DNA of 64,000 nt from Listeria ilorinensis (GTDB lineage Bacteria; Bacillota; Bacilli; Lactobacillales; Listeriaceae), in contig NZ_CAJYCN010000006.1 in NCBI RefSeq assembly GCF_913566895.1, positions 1 to 64,000 of the forward strand, given 5' to 3'. A program made the translations under genes and the position numbers. This document shows, in pieces, positions 36,855-44,977 of this stretch. Position 1 is the stretch's first letter. The number at the start of each line of letters is the position of its first letter. Under the pieces are notes generated by a model. The model saw only the letters and a list, made by a program, of their open reading frames with translations. It had not been told where the DNA came from and did not search any database.

Positions 36855-38579
36855 ATGATGAAACTGATGAGACGGTTAAAACCCTATTCTTGGGGGATTG
36901 CCATTGTCTTAATCTTGACGTTTTTCCAGGTTTTAGGGCAGCTGTATTTGCCGACGCTGATGAGTAATATCATCGATAAAGGAGTCGTGCAGGGCGACAA
37001 AGCCTATATTTGGAAAACTGGCGGCGAAATGATGCTGATTTCAGCTATTGCCGTTATTCTCTCTGTGATTATCGTTTATTTTGCGTCACGGATTTCAATG
37101 GGATTCGGGCGTGATCTGCGTGATAAAATTTTTACACGTGTTGAAAGTTTTTCACTGCAAGAAAATGATAAGGTAGGAACGGCGTCTTTGATTACCAGAA
37201 CGACGAATGATGTGGTTCAAATTCAAAACGTTCTCTATATGATGCTTCGTATGATGGTGATGGCACCGATTATGCTGATTGGCGGTATTTTGATGGCTGT
37301 CCAGCGTGATGCTAAACTATCACTTATTTTTGTGATTGTACTGCCGATTTTATTATTACTGGTAATTTTACTTGGTAGTAAAGCCATGCCGATGTTCAAG
37401 TCGCTGCAAAAGAAAATGGATAAACTCAACCGGGTCATTCGGGAAGGATTGACAGGGATTCGGGTTATTCGTGCCTTTAACCGCAGTGATGATGAGCTGA
37501 AAAAATTTGAGGAATCAAATAATGATTATGCCGTTACAGCCATTGGTGTCAACCGGCTTCTTTCGTTAATGAGTCCGCTCATGATGTTAATTATGAACTT
37601 GACTACCATTGCAATTGTTTGGTTGGGTGCGCACTTTATCGGGGACGGTGATATGCAGGTCGGTGATTTGATGGCCTTCATCCAATATGCCATGCAAATC
37701 ATGATGAGCTTTATGATGCTTTCAGCTGTCTTTATCTTCATTCCTCGTGCAGGAGCTTCGGCTGAACGGATCAATGAAGTACTTGACATGGAGCCGGAAA
37801 TTTTGGATCCTGATAAAGCTGAACAAGCAAAAGACCAAGCTTTCCTAGAGTTCGATCATGCGACTTTCCGCTATGCGGGAGCTGAAAAACCAGTGTTGGA
37901 AGATATTACATTTCAGGCAAAAGCTGGGCAGACCATCGCGATTATCGGAAGTACTGGTGCTGGTAAGTCAACGCTTATCAATATGGTTCCGCGTTTCTAT
38001 GATGTGGAAAGTGGTGCAGTTCGCGTAAATGGTGTGGATGTCCGTGAAATGAGTCAAGACGATCTTCGCCAAAAAATTGGGTTAGTACCGCAAAAGGCTG
38101 TTCTTTTTACAGGAACTATCCGCTCAAACATGCTTTACGGAAAAGATGATGCAACAGATGAAGAGATTTGGCATGCTCTTGAAGTGGCACAGGCGAAAAA
38201 TTTTGTTTCTAAAATGGATAAAGGGTTGGAAGCGCGTGTTGAGCAAGGTGGTAATAACTTCTCAGGTGGTCAAAAACAACGGCTTTCAATCGCTCGTGCT
38301 TTAATACGCCGACCGAAAATCTATATTTTTGATGACAGCTTCTCGGCACTTGATTTCAAAACAGATGCAAAACTACGAGCCGCTTTGAAAGATGAAACAC
38401 AGGATGCAGTAACCCTGATCGTTGCACAGCGGATCACTTCTGTTGTGGATGCTGATCAAATTATTGTTTTAAATGAAGGAAAAGTGGCGGGTATCGGAAC
38501 ACATGATGAACTCAAAGAAAACAATGAGATTTATCAAGAAATCATGCGTTCACAACTTTCAGAGGAGGAGATAGCATGA
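36855..38579 (+). CDS. Heterodimeric ABC exporter, subunit with degenerate ATP site
   Basis: A 574-residue half-transporter: six transmembrane helices (about 1-310), then an ATPase domain (about 330-570). Walker A is GSTGAGKSTL and the signature FSGGQKQR is normal, but Walker B reads YIFDDSFSALD (Asp for the catalytic Glu) and the H-loop LIVAQR has Gln for His. This is the degenerate-site partner of an LmrCD/BmrCD-like pair. Two adjacent ATGs at 36855 and 36858 make the start uncertain by one codon. The stop overlaps the next start by four bases. Confidence 0.92.
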   Translation: MMKLMRRLKPYSWGIAIVLILTFFQVLGQLYLPTLMSNIIDKGVVQGDKAYIWKTGGEMMLISAIAVILSVIIVYFASRISMGFGRDLRDKIFTRVESFSLQENDKVGTASLITRTTNDVVQIQNVLYMMLRMMVMAPIMLIGGILMAVQRDAKLSLIFVIVLPILLLLVILLGSKAMPMFKSLQKKMDKLNRVIREGLTGIRVIRAFNRSDDELKKFEESNNDYAVTAIGVNRLLSLMSPLMMLIMNLTTIAIVWLGAHFIGDGDMQVGDLMAFIQYAMQIMMSFMMLSAVFIFIPRAGASAERINEVLDMEPEILDPDKAEQAKDQAFLEFDHATFRYAGAEKPVLEDITFQAKAGQTIAIIGSTGAGKSTLINMVPRFYDVESGAVRVNGVDVREMSQDDLRQKIGLVPQKAVLFTGTIRSNMLYGKDDATDEEIWHALEVAQAKNFVSKMDKGLEARVEQGGNNFSGGQKQRLSIARALIRRPKIYIFDDSFSALDFKTDAKLRAALKDETQDAVTLIVAQRITSVVDADQIIVLNEGKVAGIGTHDELKENNEIYQEIMRSQLSEEEIA

Positions 38580-40387
38580 GTCCAGGCCCAGGTCCACGCG
38601 GTCCGGTGATCGGTGCAAAACCGCGTAATTTTAAGAAAACATTGTTCCGACTGTTAGGCTACATGAAGCCAAGAACATTCGCTATCTCACTCGTCTTTGT
38701 TTTTGCGATCCTATCGACTATTTTTAACATTTTCAGTCCAAAAGAATTAGGAAAAGCAACAACAGAAATTTTTAAAGGCGTGATGAGTCCTGCGGGAATC
38801 AATGACGATAAGATTTTTAATATCCTGTTTGGTGTCTTCCTGCTTTATCTAGGAAGTTCGCTGTTCAGTTTTATCCAACAATTCGTGATGTCCAGTGTGG
38901 CACAAAGAACAGTATATGATATGCGGCGTGATTTAAAGGCGAAAATGGCTCGTTTACCACTTCGTTATTATGATACGCGTTCCAATGGGGATATTTTGAG
39001 CCGCGCTGTCAATGATATGGATAATATTGCGAATACGCTTCAGCAATCGTTGACACAAGCGATCACAGCTGTTGTTCAAATCATTGGTGTTTTGATTATG
39101 ATGCTCACCATCAGTTGGCAGATGACATTGATTGTTGTCTGTACGGTGCCGCTCAGCATTATTATTGTAGCCTTTATTGCCAGCAAGAGTCAGCGATTCT
39201 TTGCTGCCCAACAACGCAATCTTGGTGTGTTGAATGACACGGTCGAAGAAACATACGGCGGTCAAACGATCATCAAGGCGTTCGGTCAGGAAAAGAATAC
39301 GCTCAAGACATTCGATCAAGTCAATGATGACTACTATAAAGCTGCTAAAAAGGCACAGTTTATTTCTGGGATCATGATGCCGATGATGCAATTTGTCGGT
39401 AATCTTGGCTATGTAGCAGTCTGTGTCGGCGGTGGGATCTTTGTAACGAATGGGACACTCCAAGTAGGGGATATCCAATCGTTCACGCAATATGTGCAAC
39501 TATTTTCACAACCAATTTCTAGTGTAGCGAATATCGCGAATGTGATTCAATCGACGATCGCTTCTGCGGAACGGGTCTTTGAGATTTTGGATGAAGAAGA
39601 AGAAAAAGATGTTATTCCAGATCAAATTCAAGTGCATGAAAATGAAAGCAACGAAATCATTTTCGATCATGTTCAATTTGGCTATACACCAGATAAACCG
39701 TTAATGACAGATCTCAATATTCAAGTAGAAGAAGGTCAGATGGTGGCGATCGTTGGGCCAACAGGTGCTGGTAAAACAACGATCATCAACCTCTTGATGC
39801 GCTTTTATGATGTTGATGGAGGCGGTATTCGAATTGAAGGTGTCGATACGCGTGATATGACGAAAAATGATGTGCGTGCTAAATTTGGAATGGTACTTCA
39901 AGACACATGGCTGTTCAACGGTACAATTGCTGAAAATATTGCCTATGGGCGAGAAGGTGCAAGCTTTGATGAAGTAGTCGGTGCGGCTAAAGCAGCCTAT
40001 GCGGATGAGTTTATTCGCCGCTTGCCGGACGGGTACGACACGATTTTGAATGAGGAAGGTAGCAACATTTCTCAAGGGCAAAAACAACTCTTGACGATTG
40101 CCCGAGCGATCCTTTCTGATCCGTCCATTCTGATTTTAGATGAAGCGACTTCTAGCGTTGATACACGGACAGAGCTGAATATTCAGCTGGCCATGGCGAA
40201 TTTGATGAGAGGACGGACAAGCTTTGTCATTGCACACCGTTTGTCAACTATTCGTGATGCTGATCATATTCTTGTGATGAATCACGGGAATGTCATTGAA
40301 CAAGGTACACATAAAGAACTGTTGGATGAAAAAGGATTCTATGCGGATCTTTATAATAGCCAGTTCGCTGGTGCGCAAGCAGTTTAA
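38576..40387 (+). CDS. Heterodimeric ABC exporter, catalytic subunit
   Basis: A 603-residue half-transporter with six transmembrane helices (about 30-335) and an ATPase domain (about 365-600). It has Walker A GPTGAGKTT, catalytic Walker [12 protein letters not shown] and H-loop FVIAHR; the signature is altered to ISQGQKQL, as expected for the subunit whose signature faces the degenerate partner site. The N-terminal tail is Gly/Pro-rich (MSPGPGPRGPVIGAKPR). GAGGAGG precedes the ATG. A terminator follows closely. Confidence 0.92.
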   Translation: MSPGPGPRGPVIGAKPRNFKKTLFRLLGYMKPRTFAISLVFVFAILSTIFNIFSPKELGKATTEIFKGVMSPAGINDDKIFNILFGVFLLYLGSSLFSFIQQFVMSSVAQRTVYDMRRDLKAKMARLPLRYYDTRSNGDILSRAVNDMDNIANTLQQSLTQAITAVVQIIGVLIMMLTISWQMTLIVVCTVPLSIIIVAFIASKSQRFFAAQQRNLGVLNDTVEETYGGQTIIKAFGQEKNTLKTFDQVNDDYYKAAKKAQFISGIMMPMMQFVGNLGYVAVCVGGGIFVTNGTLQVGDIQSFTQYVQLFSQPISSVANIANVIQSTIASAERVFEILDEEEEKDVIPDQIQVHENESNEIIFDHVQFGYTPDKPLMTDLNIQVEEGQMVAIVGPTGAGKTTIINLLMRFYDVDGGGIRIEGVDTRDMTKNDVRAKFGMVLQDTWLFNGTIAENIAYGREGASFDEVVGAAKAAYADEFIRRLPDGYDTILNEEGSNISQGQKQLLTIARAILSDPSILILDEATSSVDTRTELNIQLAMANLMRGRTSFVIAHRLSTIRDADHILVMNHGNVIEQGTHKELLDEKGFYADLYNSQFAGAQAV

Positions 40388-40402
40388 AGTATATGGATAA
40401 TT

Positions 40403-40443
40403 GAAAAGACCGATTCTCTCTGGTAGGGAGAACCGGTCTTTTC
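40403..40443 (+). terminator. Terminator of the MarR-ABC operon
   Basis: GAAAAGACCG (40403-40412) pairs perfectly with CGGTCTTTTC (40434-40443), extended inward by a TTCTC/GAGAA pairing. Confidence 0.75.
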
Positions 40444-40498
40444 GTATGTTTGAAGATGGAAATCTGATAATGGGGATTGAATGATAAAAAAAGAGTAT

Positions 40499-40582
40499 AA
40501 AAAACCAACATGGAAAAGGGAACCATGTTGGCAAAAGGGAGTTGGAAAAACAATCATTAAAAAAGGGAGTAAAAAATGATTG
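40499..40582 (-). terminator. Two tandem hairpins resembling minus-strand terminators
   Basis: CCAACATGG (40505-40513) with CCATGTTGG (40523-40531) is followed on the minus strand by TTTTTT. CAATCATT (40551-40558) with AATGATTG (40575-40582) is followed on the minus strand by TTTTT. No leftward gene is known to need them. Confidence 0.5.
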
Positions 40583-40722
40583 CTTTCATTTGATAAATTT
40601 ATAATAGCGGTTAAAGTTTAAAACTTGCTTCTATTTGTCTAAGAAATAAATGAGAATTTTAAAGTCCAGGTGCTCGTTTTATCGTAAGATCTATATGAAT
40701 ACTTTTATCATAAGCAGATTCA

Positions 40723-40751
40723 TTGTCTTTTTATACCCTATGGGGTATTAT
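40723..40751 (+). promoter_or_regulatory. Promoter with CstR/CsoR-type operator inside the spacer
   Basis: TTGTCT (40723-40728) and TATTAT (40746-40751) have a 17-bp spacer. ATACCCTATGGGGTAT (40733-40748) fills that spacer and enters the -10. Its form, ATACCC-N4-GGGTAT, is the known CsoR/CstR operator pattern. A repressor bound here would block RNA polymerase directly. Confidence 0.85.
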
Positions 40752-40774
40752 GAGGTGCATAAGGAGTGAAGCAA

Positions 40775-41080
40775 ATGTTTAAAAGAATACCTTCAATCTC
40801 AACAGCAGAACTCGCAGACAAATTACCAGAAAAGCCTTTATTGATTGATGTGCGGGAACCCCATGAATTTCGAGGGGGGCATATTCCGAGAGCCAAAAAT
40901 ATTCCGCTTGGTCAAGTGGTGAATTTTAAGTCCACAGAGCCTGTGTACGTGATTTGTGCTTCAGGTATGCGCAGTAAACGAGCAGTGAAAATGATGAGAA
41001 AAAATGGTATGGATGCCACGAATGTCAAAGGCGGCATGATGCTTTGGCAAGGAGTAACGAAGGGTGGGGCAAAATCATGA
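40775..41080 (+). CDS. Single-domain rhodanese (sulfurtransferase)
   Basis: A 101-residue rhodanese domain. DVREPHEFRGGHIPRAKNIPL is the typical central motif, and the active-site loop reads CASGMR, with the persulfide-forming Cys. The ATG at 40775 lies eight bases after AAGGAG; a GTG at 40766 overlaps that site. It is the first gene of the persulfide operon and overlaps the next start by four bases. It likely moves sulfane sulfur between thiols. Confidence 0.9.
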   Translation: MFKRIPSISTAELADKLPEKPLLIDVREPHEFRGGHIPRAKNIPLGQVVNFKSTEPVYVICASGMRSKRAVKMMRKNGMDATNVKGGMMLWQGVTKGGAKS

Positions 41081-42729
41081 AGCGTGTAATAATTGTTGGC
41101 GGAGTGGCCGGTGGAATGTCTGCTGCAACGCGATTAAGAAGATTGAATGAAGAACTTGAGATTATTGTTTTTGAAAAAGGACCGTATGTTTCATTTGCGA
41201 ATTGTGGCTTACCTTACTACATTGGCGGTGAAATTGTTGAACGGAACGATCTTTTGGTGCAGACCCCGGAGCAATTGAAGGCGCGGTTTAACTTGGATGT
41301 TCGACCGTTCCATGAGGTGATAGAAGTATTGCCGGATGAAAAAGTCGTGATCGTACAGGCGAATGGTCAGACGGAACGGTTCAGTTATGATAAACTGATT
41401 TTATCGCCAGGAGCGAAGCCGTTTATCCCGCCAGCGAAAGGGATCGATAAAGCCGAAAATTTATTTACAGTACGAAATGTCCCAGATGTCGATCGGATCA
41501 TGCAACATATGGAAAAGCAGGATCCTCAGCGAGCAGTTGTGATTGGGGCAGGTTTTATCGGACTTGAAATGGCGGAAAACTTGGCAAAAAGAGGGCTTCA
41601 TGTGACGGTCGTTGAAAAAGCCCCACATGTTTTGCCCCCGCTTGATACAGAAATGGCTGCCCAAATCGAGCAGGAGTTACTGGCAAATAATGTGGAAGTT
41701 CGAACAGGTGTGGCAGCAGAGGCATTTTTAGAGGCTGGCAGAAAGATTTGCTTGGATGACGGAACGACACTTGATGCGGATCTGATTATCTTGGCGGTTG
41801 GTGTGACCCCTGCTGTTGATTTTCTGACAGGCAGCGGAATCGAGACTGGACTTCGTGGTGCGATCGTTGTGGATGAAAATTATCAAACGAATCTGCCGGA
41901 TATTTGGGCGATTGGTGATGCAGTCGTTGTAAAACATCAAGTCAGTGGGAAGGATGCCTTAGTTTCTCTCGCTTCACCAGCAAATCGGCAAGGACGAATC
42001 ACGGCAGACATTTTAAGCGGAAAGCGTCGACCGAATAATGGCTTTATTGGTACGGCGATCGTACGGGTATTCGGGCAGACTGCGGCTACGACTGGACTAA
42101 ATGAATATCAGTTGCAGCAGCTGGAGATTTCCCATCAGGCTGTTCATATCCAATCAAAAAACCATGCGGGTTACTATCCGGGAGCTTTACCCATTCTCTT
42201 GAAGGTCCTGTTTGACCCACAAACAGGTGAACTGCTTGGAGCTCAGGCAGTTGGGGAGAATGGTGTCGATAAGCGAATCGATGTATTGGCAACAGCTTTA
42301 AAAGCAGAAATGAGTGTATTTGATCTGCCGGAATTGGAACTGACATATGCTCCGCCATTTGGGGCGGCGAAGGATCCAGTTAATATGGCGGGTTATGCAG
42401 CAATGAATCTAGTAGAAGGTATCAGTGAAAACATTCAGTGGCACGAACTGACAGAGGAACAAAAAAACGGTGCGATTCTACTGGATGTGCGGAATCCTGA
42501 AGAACTTGAGAACGGACGTTTTGAAGAAGCGCTGAATATTCCACTGCATGACTTGCGAAACCGTATGTCAGAGCTTTCGAGGGATGCGGAATATATTGTG
42601 ACTTGTCAGGTAGGGCTGCGCGGTTATATTGCTGAGCGCCAGCTTAAAAATAATGGCTTTCGTGTGAAAAATCTGGATGGTGGCTTTAGTCTATACAAAA
42701 GCGTTTCAAAAGAAGGAGTCGAAAAATAA
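41077..42729 (+). CDS. CoA-disulfide/CoA-persulfide reductase with C-terminal rhodanese domain
   Basis: A 550-residue flavoprotein of the CoADR/CoAPR-RHD type. The FAD-binding motif is GGVAGGMSAATRLRRL, the single active-site Cys stands in SFANCGLPYY (about residue 44), a second nucleotide-binding motif is VIGAGFIGLEMAENL, and FAD contact is in IWAIGDAV. Residues about 455-550 form a rhodanese domain with active loop CQVGLR. Such fusions reduce CoA persulfide or polysulfide with NAD(P)H. Placed between two rhodaneses and a CstR-type regulator, it is the central enzyme of sulfide/persulfide detoxification here. Confidence 0.92.
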   Translation: MKRVIIVGGVAGGMSAATRLRRLNEELEIIVFEKGPYVSFANCGLPYYIGGEIVERNDLLVQTPEQLKARFNLDVRPFHEVIEVLPDEKVVIVQANGQTERFSYDKLILSPGAKPFIPPAKGIDKAENLFTVRNVPDVDRIMQHMEKQDPQRAVVIGAGFIGLEMAENLAKRGLHVTVVEKAPHVLPPLDTEMAAQIEQELLANNVEVRTGVAAEAFLEAGRKICLDDGTTLDADLIILAVGVTPAVDFLTGSGIETGLRGAIVVDENYQTNLPDIWAIGDAVVVKHQVSGKDALVSLASPANRQGRITADILSGKRRPNNGFIGTAIVRVFGQTAATTGLNEYQLQQLEISHQAVHIQSKNHAGYYPGALPILLKVLFDPQTGELLGAQAVGENGVDKRIDVLATALKAEMSVFDLPELELTYAPPFGAAKDPVNMAGYAAMNLVEGISENIQWHELTEEQKNGAILLDVRNPEELENGRFEEALNIPLHDLRNRMSELSRDAEYIVTCQVGLRGYIAERQLKNNGFRVKNLDGGFSLYKSVSKEGVEK

Positions 42730-43025
42730 TGTATCAATCAATCACTACAATCGAATTAGAACAAGTACTGAAGCAGGAAAGCCAGGCGATTTTAGATGTA
42801 CGAGACCGGGACGATTTTGAGGTAGGGCATATTGAGGGTGCCCTAAATATTCCGATCGATGAACTTGCAGAAAAATCTTCAACGCTTGATAAAAACCGTC
42901 CTTATATGATTATTTGCTATGCGGGAGGTCGTTCACAGGCGGCTTCCGAATTTTTAGCACAAAAAGGATATCAGGTGACAAATGTGATGGGAGGAATGGG
43001 TGCATGGCGGGGCGAAGTGAAGTAA
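42729..43025 (+). CDS. Single-domain rhodanese (sulfurtransferase)
   Basis: A 98-residue rhodanese. DVRDRDDFEVGHIEGALNIP gives the central motif and the active loop is CYAGGR. Its start overlaps the preceding stop by one base, so it is translationally coupled to the reductase. It is a second, divergent copy within the same operon, which suggests distinct sulfur donors or acceptors. Its last 22 bases overlap the start of the regulator gene. Confidence 0.9.
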   Translation: MYQSITTIELEQVLKQESQAILDVRDRDDFEVGHIEGALNIPIDELAEKSSTLDKNRPYMIICYAGGRSQAASEFLAQKGYQVTNVMGGMGAWRGEVK

Positions 43026-43288
43026 GTTATGACAGTAAAATGAAGAATCGTTTGAAACGCGCGGAAGGGCAAATCCGTGGTATCTTGAGAATGATGGAGG
43101 AAGAACAGGATTGTCGCGATGTGGTAACGCAACTTTCGGCAGTTCGAACGAGTATAGACCGGACGATCGGCTTGGTTGTTGCGGAAAATCTGGCAGCCTG
43201 CATCGAAAAAGAACGGGCGATTGGCGGTGAACCAGACACAGAAAGCTATGTTCAGGAAGCGATCGACCTGCTTGTGAAAAGCAGATAA
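43004..43288 (+). CDS. cstR: CsoR-family persulfide-sensing repressor (CstR-like)
   Basis: A 94-residue all-helical CsoR/FrmR-family repressor. N-terminal MKNRLKRAEGQIRGI is the DNA-binding signature. Two Cys are present: in EQDCRDVVTQL and NLAACIE. The position four residues before the second Cys, which is His in copper-sensing CsoR, is Asn here, so it lacks the copper site and fits CstR, which senses persulfides by cross-linking its two Cys. The ATG at 43004 follows GGGAGG and lies inside the end of the rhodanese gene. The operator at 40733-40748 supports autoregulation. Confidence 0.88.
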   Translation: MAGRSEVSYDSKMKNRLKRAEGQIRGILRMMEEEQDCRDVVTQLSAVRTSIDRTIGLVVAENLAACIEKERAIGGEPDTESYVQEAIDLLVKSR

Positions 43289-43376
43289 AGTAGTGTGCTT
43301 TTTAGCGTATGCAGGTCGACAGTGGGATATTCAACACGAGGGCAGTTGAAACTCAGCTGAATTTTTGTAGGATATT

Positions 43377-44111
43377 TTATTTGAAAATCAACTTTGTTTC
43401 ATAAGAATAGCCGTGAATCAGCTCCTGATCAATGAGTGCCACTGTTTCCTGAAGGAGGTAGTTTTCGCCATTAGATGGGCATTTCCAGTCTTGTGGCGCA
43501 AGAAACGGCTGTCGTTCGCTTGCAAGTAGATACCGTTCGCCAGGGGCACCGATCGAGTGGTCGAGTTCCAAAAAAAGATAAGCCTGCCCCTCTTCCATAA
43601 AATAGCCAAGAAATTGTTGGTAGCTTTTGGAAAGTCCCAAGCGATGGATCAGCTCCCGGGCTTCCTGATGAAAGTTTAGATCATTTAGAATCGCCGAATG
43701 GATGGGCGTTGCAAGAGGTGCTGTCAGCAGTAGGCGCGCTGTGCGGACCTGTTCCTGTTGGGTGAGTGACCGTTCAAGTAGCCCTTGATAGCGGTCGATA
43801 AGGCGTTTTTTTCGCGCGATTCTGATCTCTTCTTCATCCAATCTTTTTCGGTATTTTGTCAGCAGATCAGGGAGGCTGTTAGGATCGGCATTTTTTAGGT
43901 ATTGTTTGATTTCCTGAAGAGAAAAGCCCATATATTGCAGTGCTTGAATAAAGCTAAGCTGCTCAGCCTGTTCGGGTTGGTAATATCGGTAGCCAGAAGT
44001 GCTATCGGTATAAGCGGGAACCAGCAGCCCGATCTTATCATAATAACGCAGCCGCTGAATGGAGAGATCATTCTTTTTGGCCATTTCACCAATCGAAAAA
44101 AATTTTTCCAT
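43377..44111 (-). CDS. MerR family transcriptional regulator
   Basis: A 244-residue MerR protein. The N-terminal winged helix is clear (about 5-75: FSIGEMAKKNDLSIQRLRYYDKIGLL, then TSGYRYY), followed by a long dimer helix (about 80-120) and a C-terminal domain of about 120 residues that could bind a ligand. The ATG at 44111 has AAAGGA upstream; an in-frame ATG at 44174 lies in the divergent promoter. The intergenic promoter toward the next gene has a 19-bp spacer, the mark of MerR activation. Confidence 0.88.
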   Translation of the reverse strand: MEKFFSIGEMAKKNDLSIQRLRYYDKIGLLVPAYTDSTSGYRYYQPEQAEQLSFIQALQYMGFSLQEIKQYLKNADPNSLPDLLTKYRKRLDEEEIRIARKKRLIDRYQGLLERSLTQQEQVRTARLLLTAPLATPIHSAILNDLNFHQEARELIHRLGLSKSYQQFLGYFMEEGQAYLFLELDHSIGAPGERYLLASERQPFLAPQDWKCPSNGENYLLQETVALIDQELIHGYSYETKLIFK

Positions 44112-44130
44112 GTTTGATTGTCCTTTCGTC

Positions 44131-44161
44131 TTGACTCTATAGTTACTATACACTTTATAGT
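44131..44161 (+). promoter_or_regulatory. MerR-type promoter with 19-bp spacer
   Basis: TTGACT (44131-44136) and TATAGT (44156-44161) are 19 bp apart. The dyad CTATA (44137-44141) / TATAG (44156-44160) spans the spacer. MerR regulators activate such overlong promoters by twisting the DNA. Confidence 0.75.
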
Positions 44162-44191
44162 AGAGATAATTCAAAGCGAGAGGTGAAAAAG

Positions 44192-44911
44192 ATGAAAATC
44201 ATTATAGAAAAAGACTATGAAAACATGAGTAAGACAACGATGCAGCTTCTTTTAGGTAAGATGTATCAGGATAAGAAAGTTCATTTAGCAATCACAGCTG
44301 GTTCTACGCCAAAACGGATGTATGAGCTGATGGTCGAAGAAATGAAAGACAAAGCTCCTCTGGAAAATGTCTGCTACTATAATTTTGATGAAATTCCAGT
44401 TGGAGAAGAGAAATTTGGTGTTACAGTCAGCAATTTGAAGCAAATGTATTTTGATCCAGCAGGTATTCCGGAAAAGCAGATTCATGTGCTGGATACGAGC
44501 AATTATAAAGAACAGGAAGCCTATCTGAAAAATGTCGGTGGTCTGGATGCGATTTTGATTGGAATAGGAGAAGATGGACATTTTTGTGGAAACCTGCCAG
44601 GGGTGACAAAATTTGGGGATGAAACGCGACTTGTTTCGGTGAAATCTCGTCCGGATATGTTTGATATTCTGGTTGGGGAAGTTGGGGGAGATCCTGAAAA
44701 AGTACCCGATAACTATGTGACAATGGGGCCAAAAAGCGTGATGCAGGCTAAAGAAGTCATCCTGTTTGCAAATGGCAAGAAGAAAGCGGCGATCATCAAA
44801 AAAGCTTTGCAAGGCCCCGTGACAGAAGCGGTGCCGTCATCGATCTTTCAGCTTCATCCTAATTTTATTGTAGTCTTAGATGAGGAAGCGGCAAGTGAAC
44901 TTTCCTTTTAA
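44192..44911 (+). CDS. Glucosamine-6-phosphate deaminase-like (NagB/SOL family) protein
   Basis: A 239-residue protein of the NagB/6-phosphogluconolactonase fold. TAGSTPKRMYELM resembles the phosphate-binding loop, FDEIPVG holds the Asp/Glu pair, and GIGEDGHFCGNLPG matches the catalytic GxGxDGHxxxNxP loop. It is close to glucosamine-6-phosphate isomerase but may use another sugar phosphate. The ATG at 44192 follows GAGAGGTG; a GTG at 44183 is embedded in that site. Control by the divergent MerR gene is unusual for NagB and hints at a special substrate. Confidence 0.8.
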   Translation: MKIIIEKDYENMSKTTMQLLLGKMYQDKKVHLAITAGSTPKRMYELMVEEMKDKAPLENVCYYNFDEIPVGEEKFGVTVSNLKQMYFDPAGIPEKQIHVLDTSNYKEQEAYLKNVGGLDAILIGIGEDGHFCGNLPGVTKFGDETRLVSVKSRPDMFDILVGEVGGDPEKVPDNYVTMGPKSVMQAKEVILFANGKKKAAIIKKALQGPVTEAVPSSIFQLHPNFIVVLDEEAASELSF

Positions 44912-44916
44912 TCCAT

Positions 44917-44974
44917 AAAAAAGCAAAAATCTTATCAATGGCGAATGTTTGGCCGATAAGATTTTTGCTTTTTT
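44917..44974. terminator. Bidirectional terminator
   Basis: A perfect 20-bp stem formed by 44917-44936 and 44955-44974, with core AAGCAAAAATCTTATC, separates convergent genes. Confidence 0.85.
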
Positions 44975-44977
44975 AAA

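Larger units (their letters stand above)
40388..40774. other. 387-bp intergenic region with three hairpins and the persulfide operon promoter
   Basis: From left to right: a terminator for the ABC operon (40403-40443), two hairpins oriented as terminators for leftward transcription (40499-40531 and 40546-40582), about 140 bp of A+T-rich sequence without visible features, and the promoter/operator at 40723-40751. The octamer AAAAGGGA occurs three times (40514, 40533 and 40561). A 32-codon Lys-rich frame at 40481-40579 overlaps the hairpins; I do not call it a gene. Confidence 0.55.
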
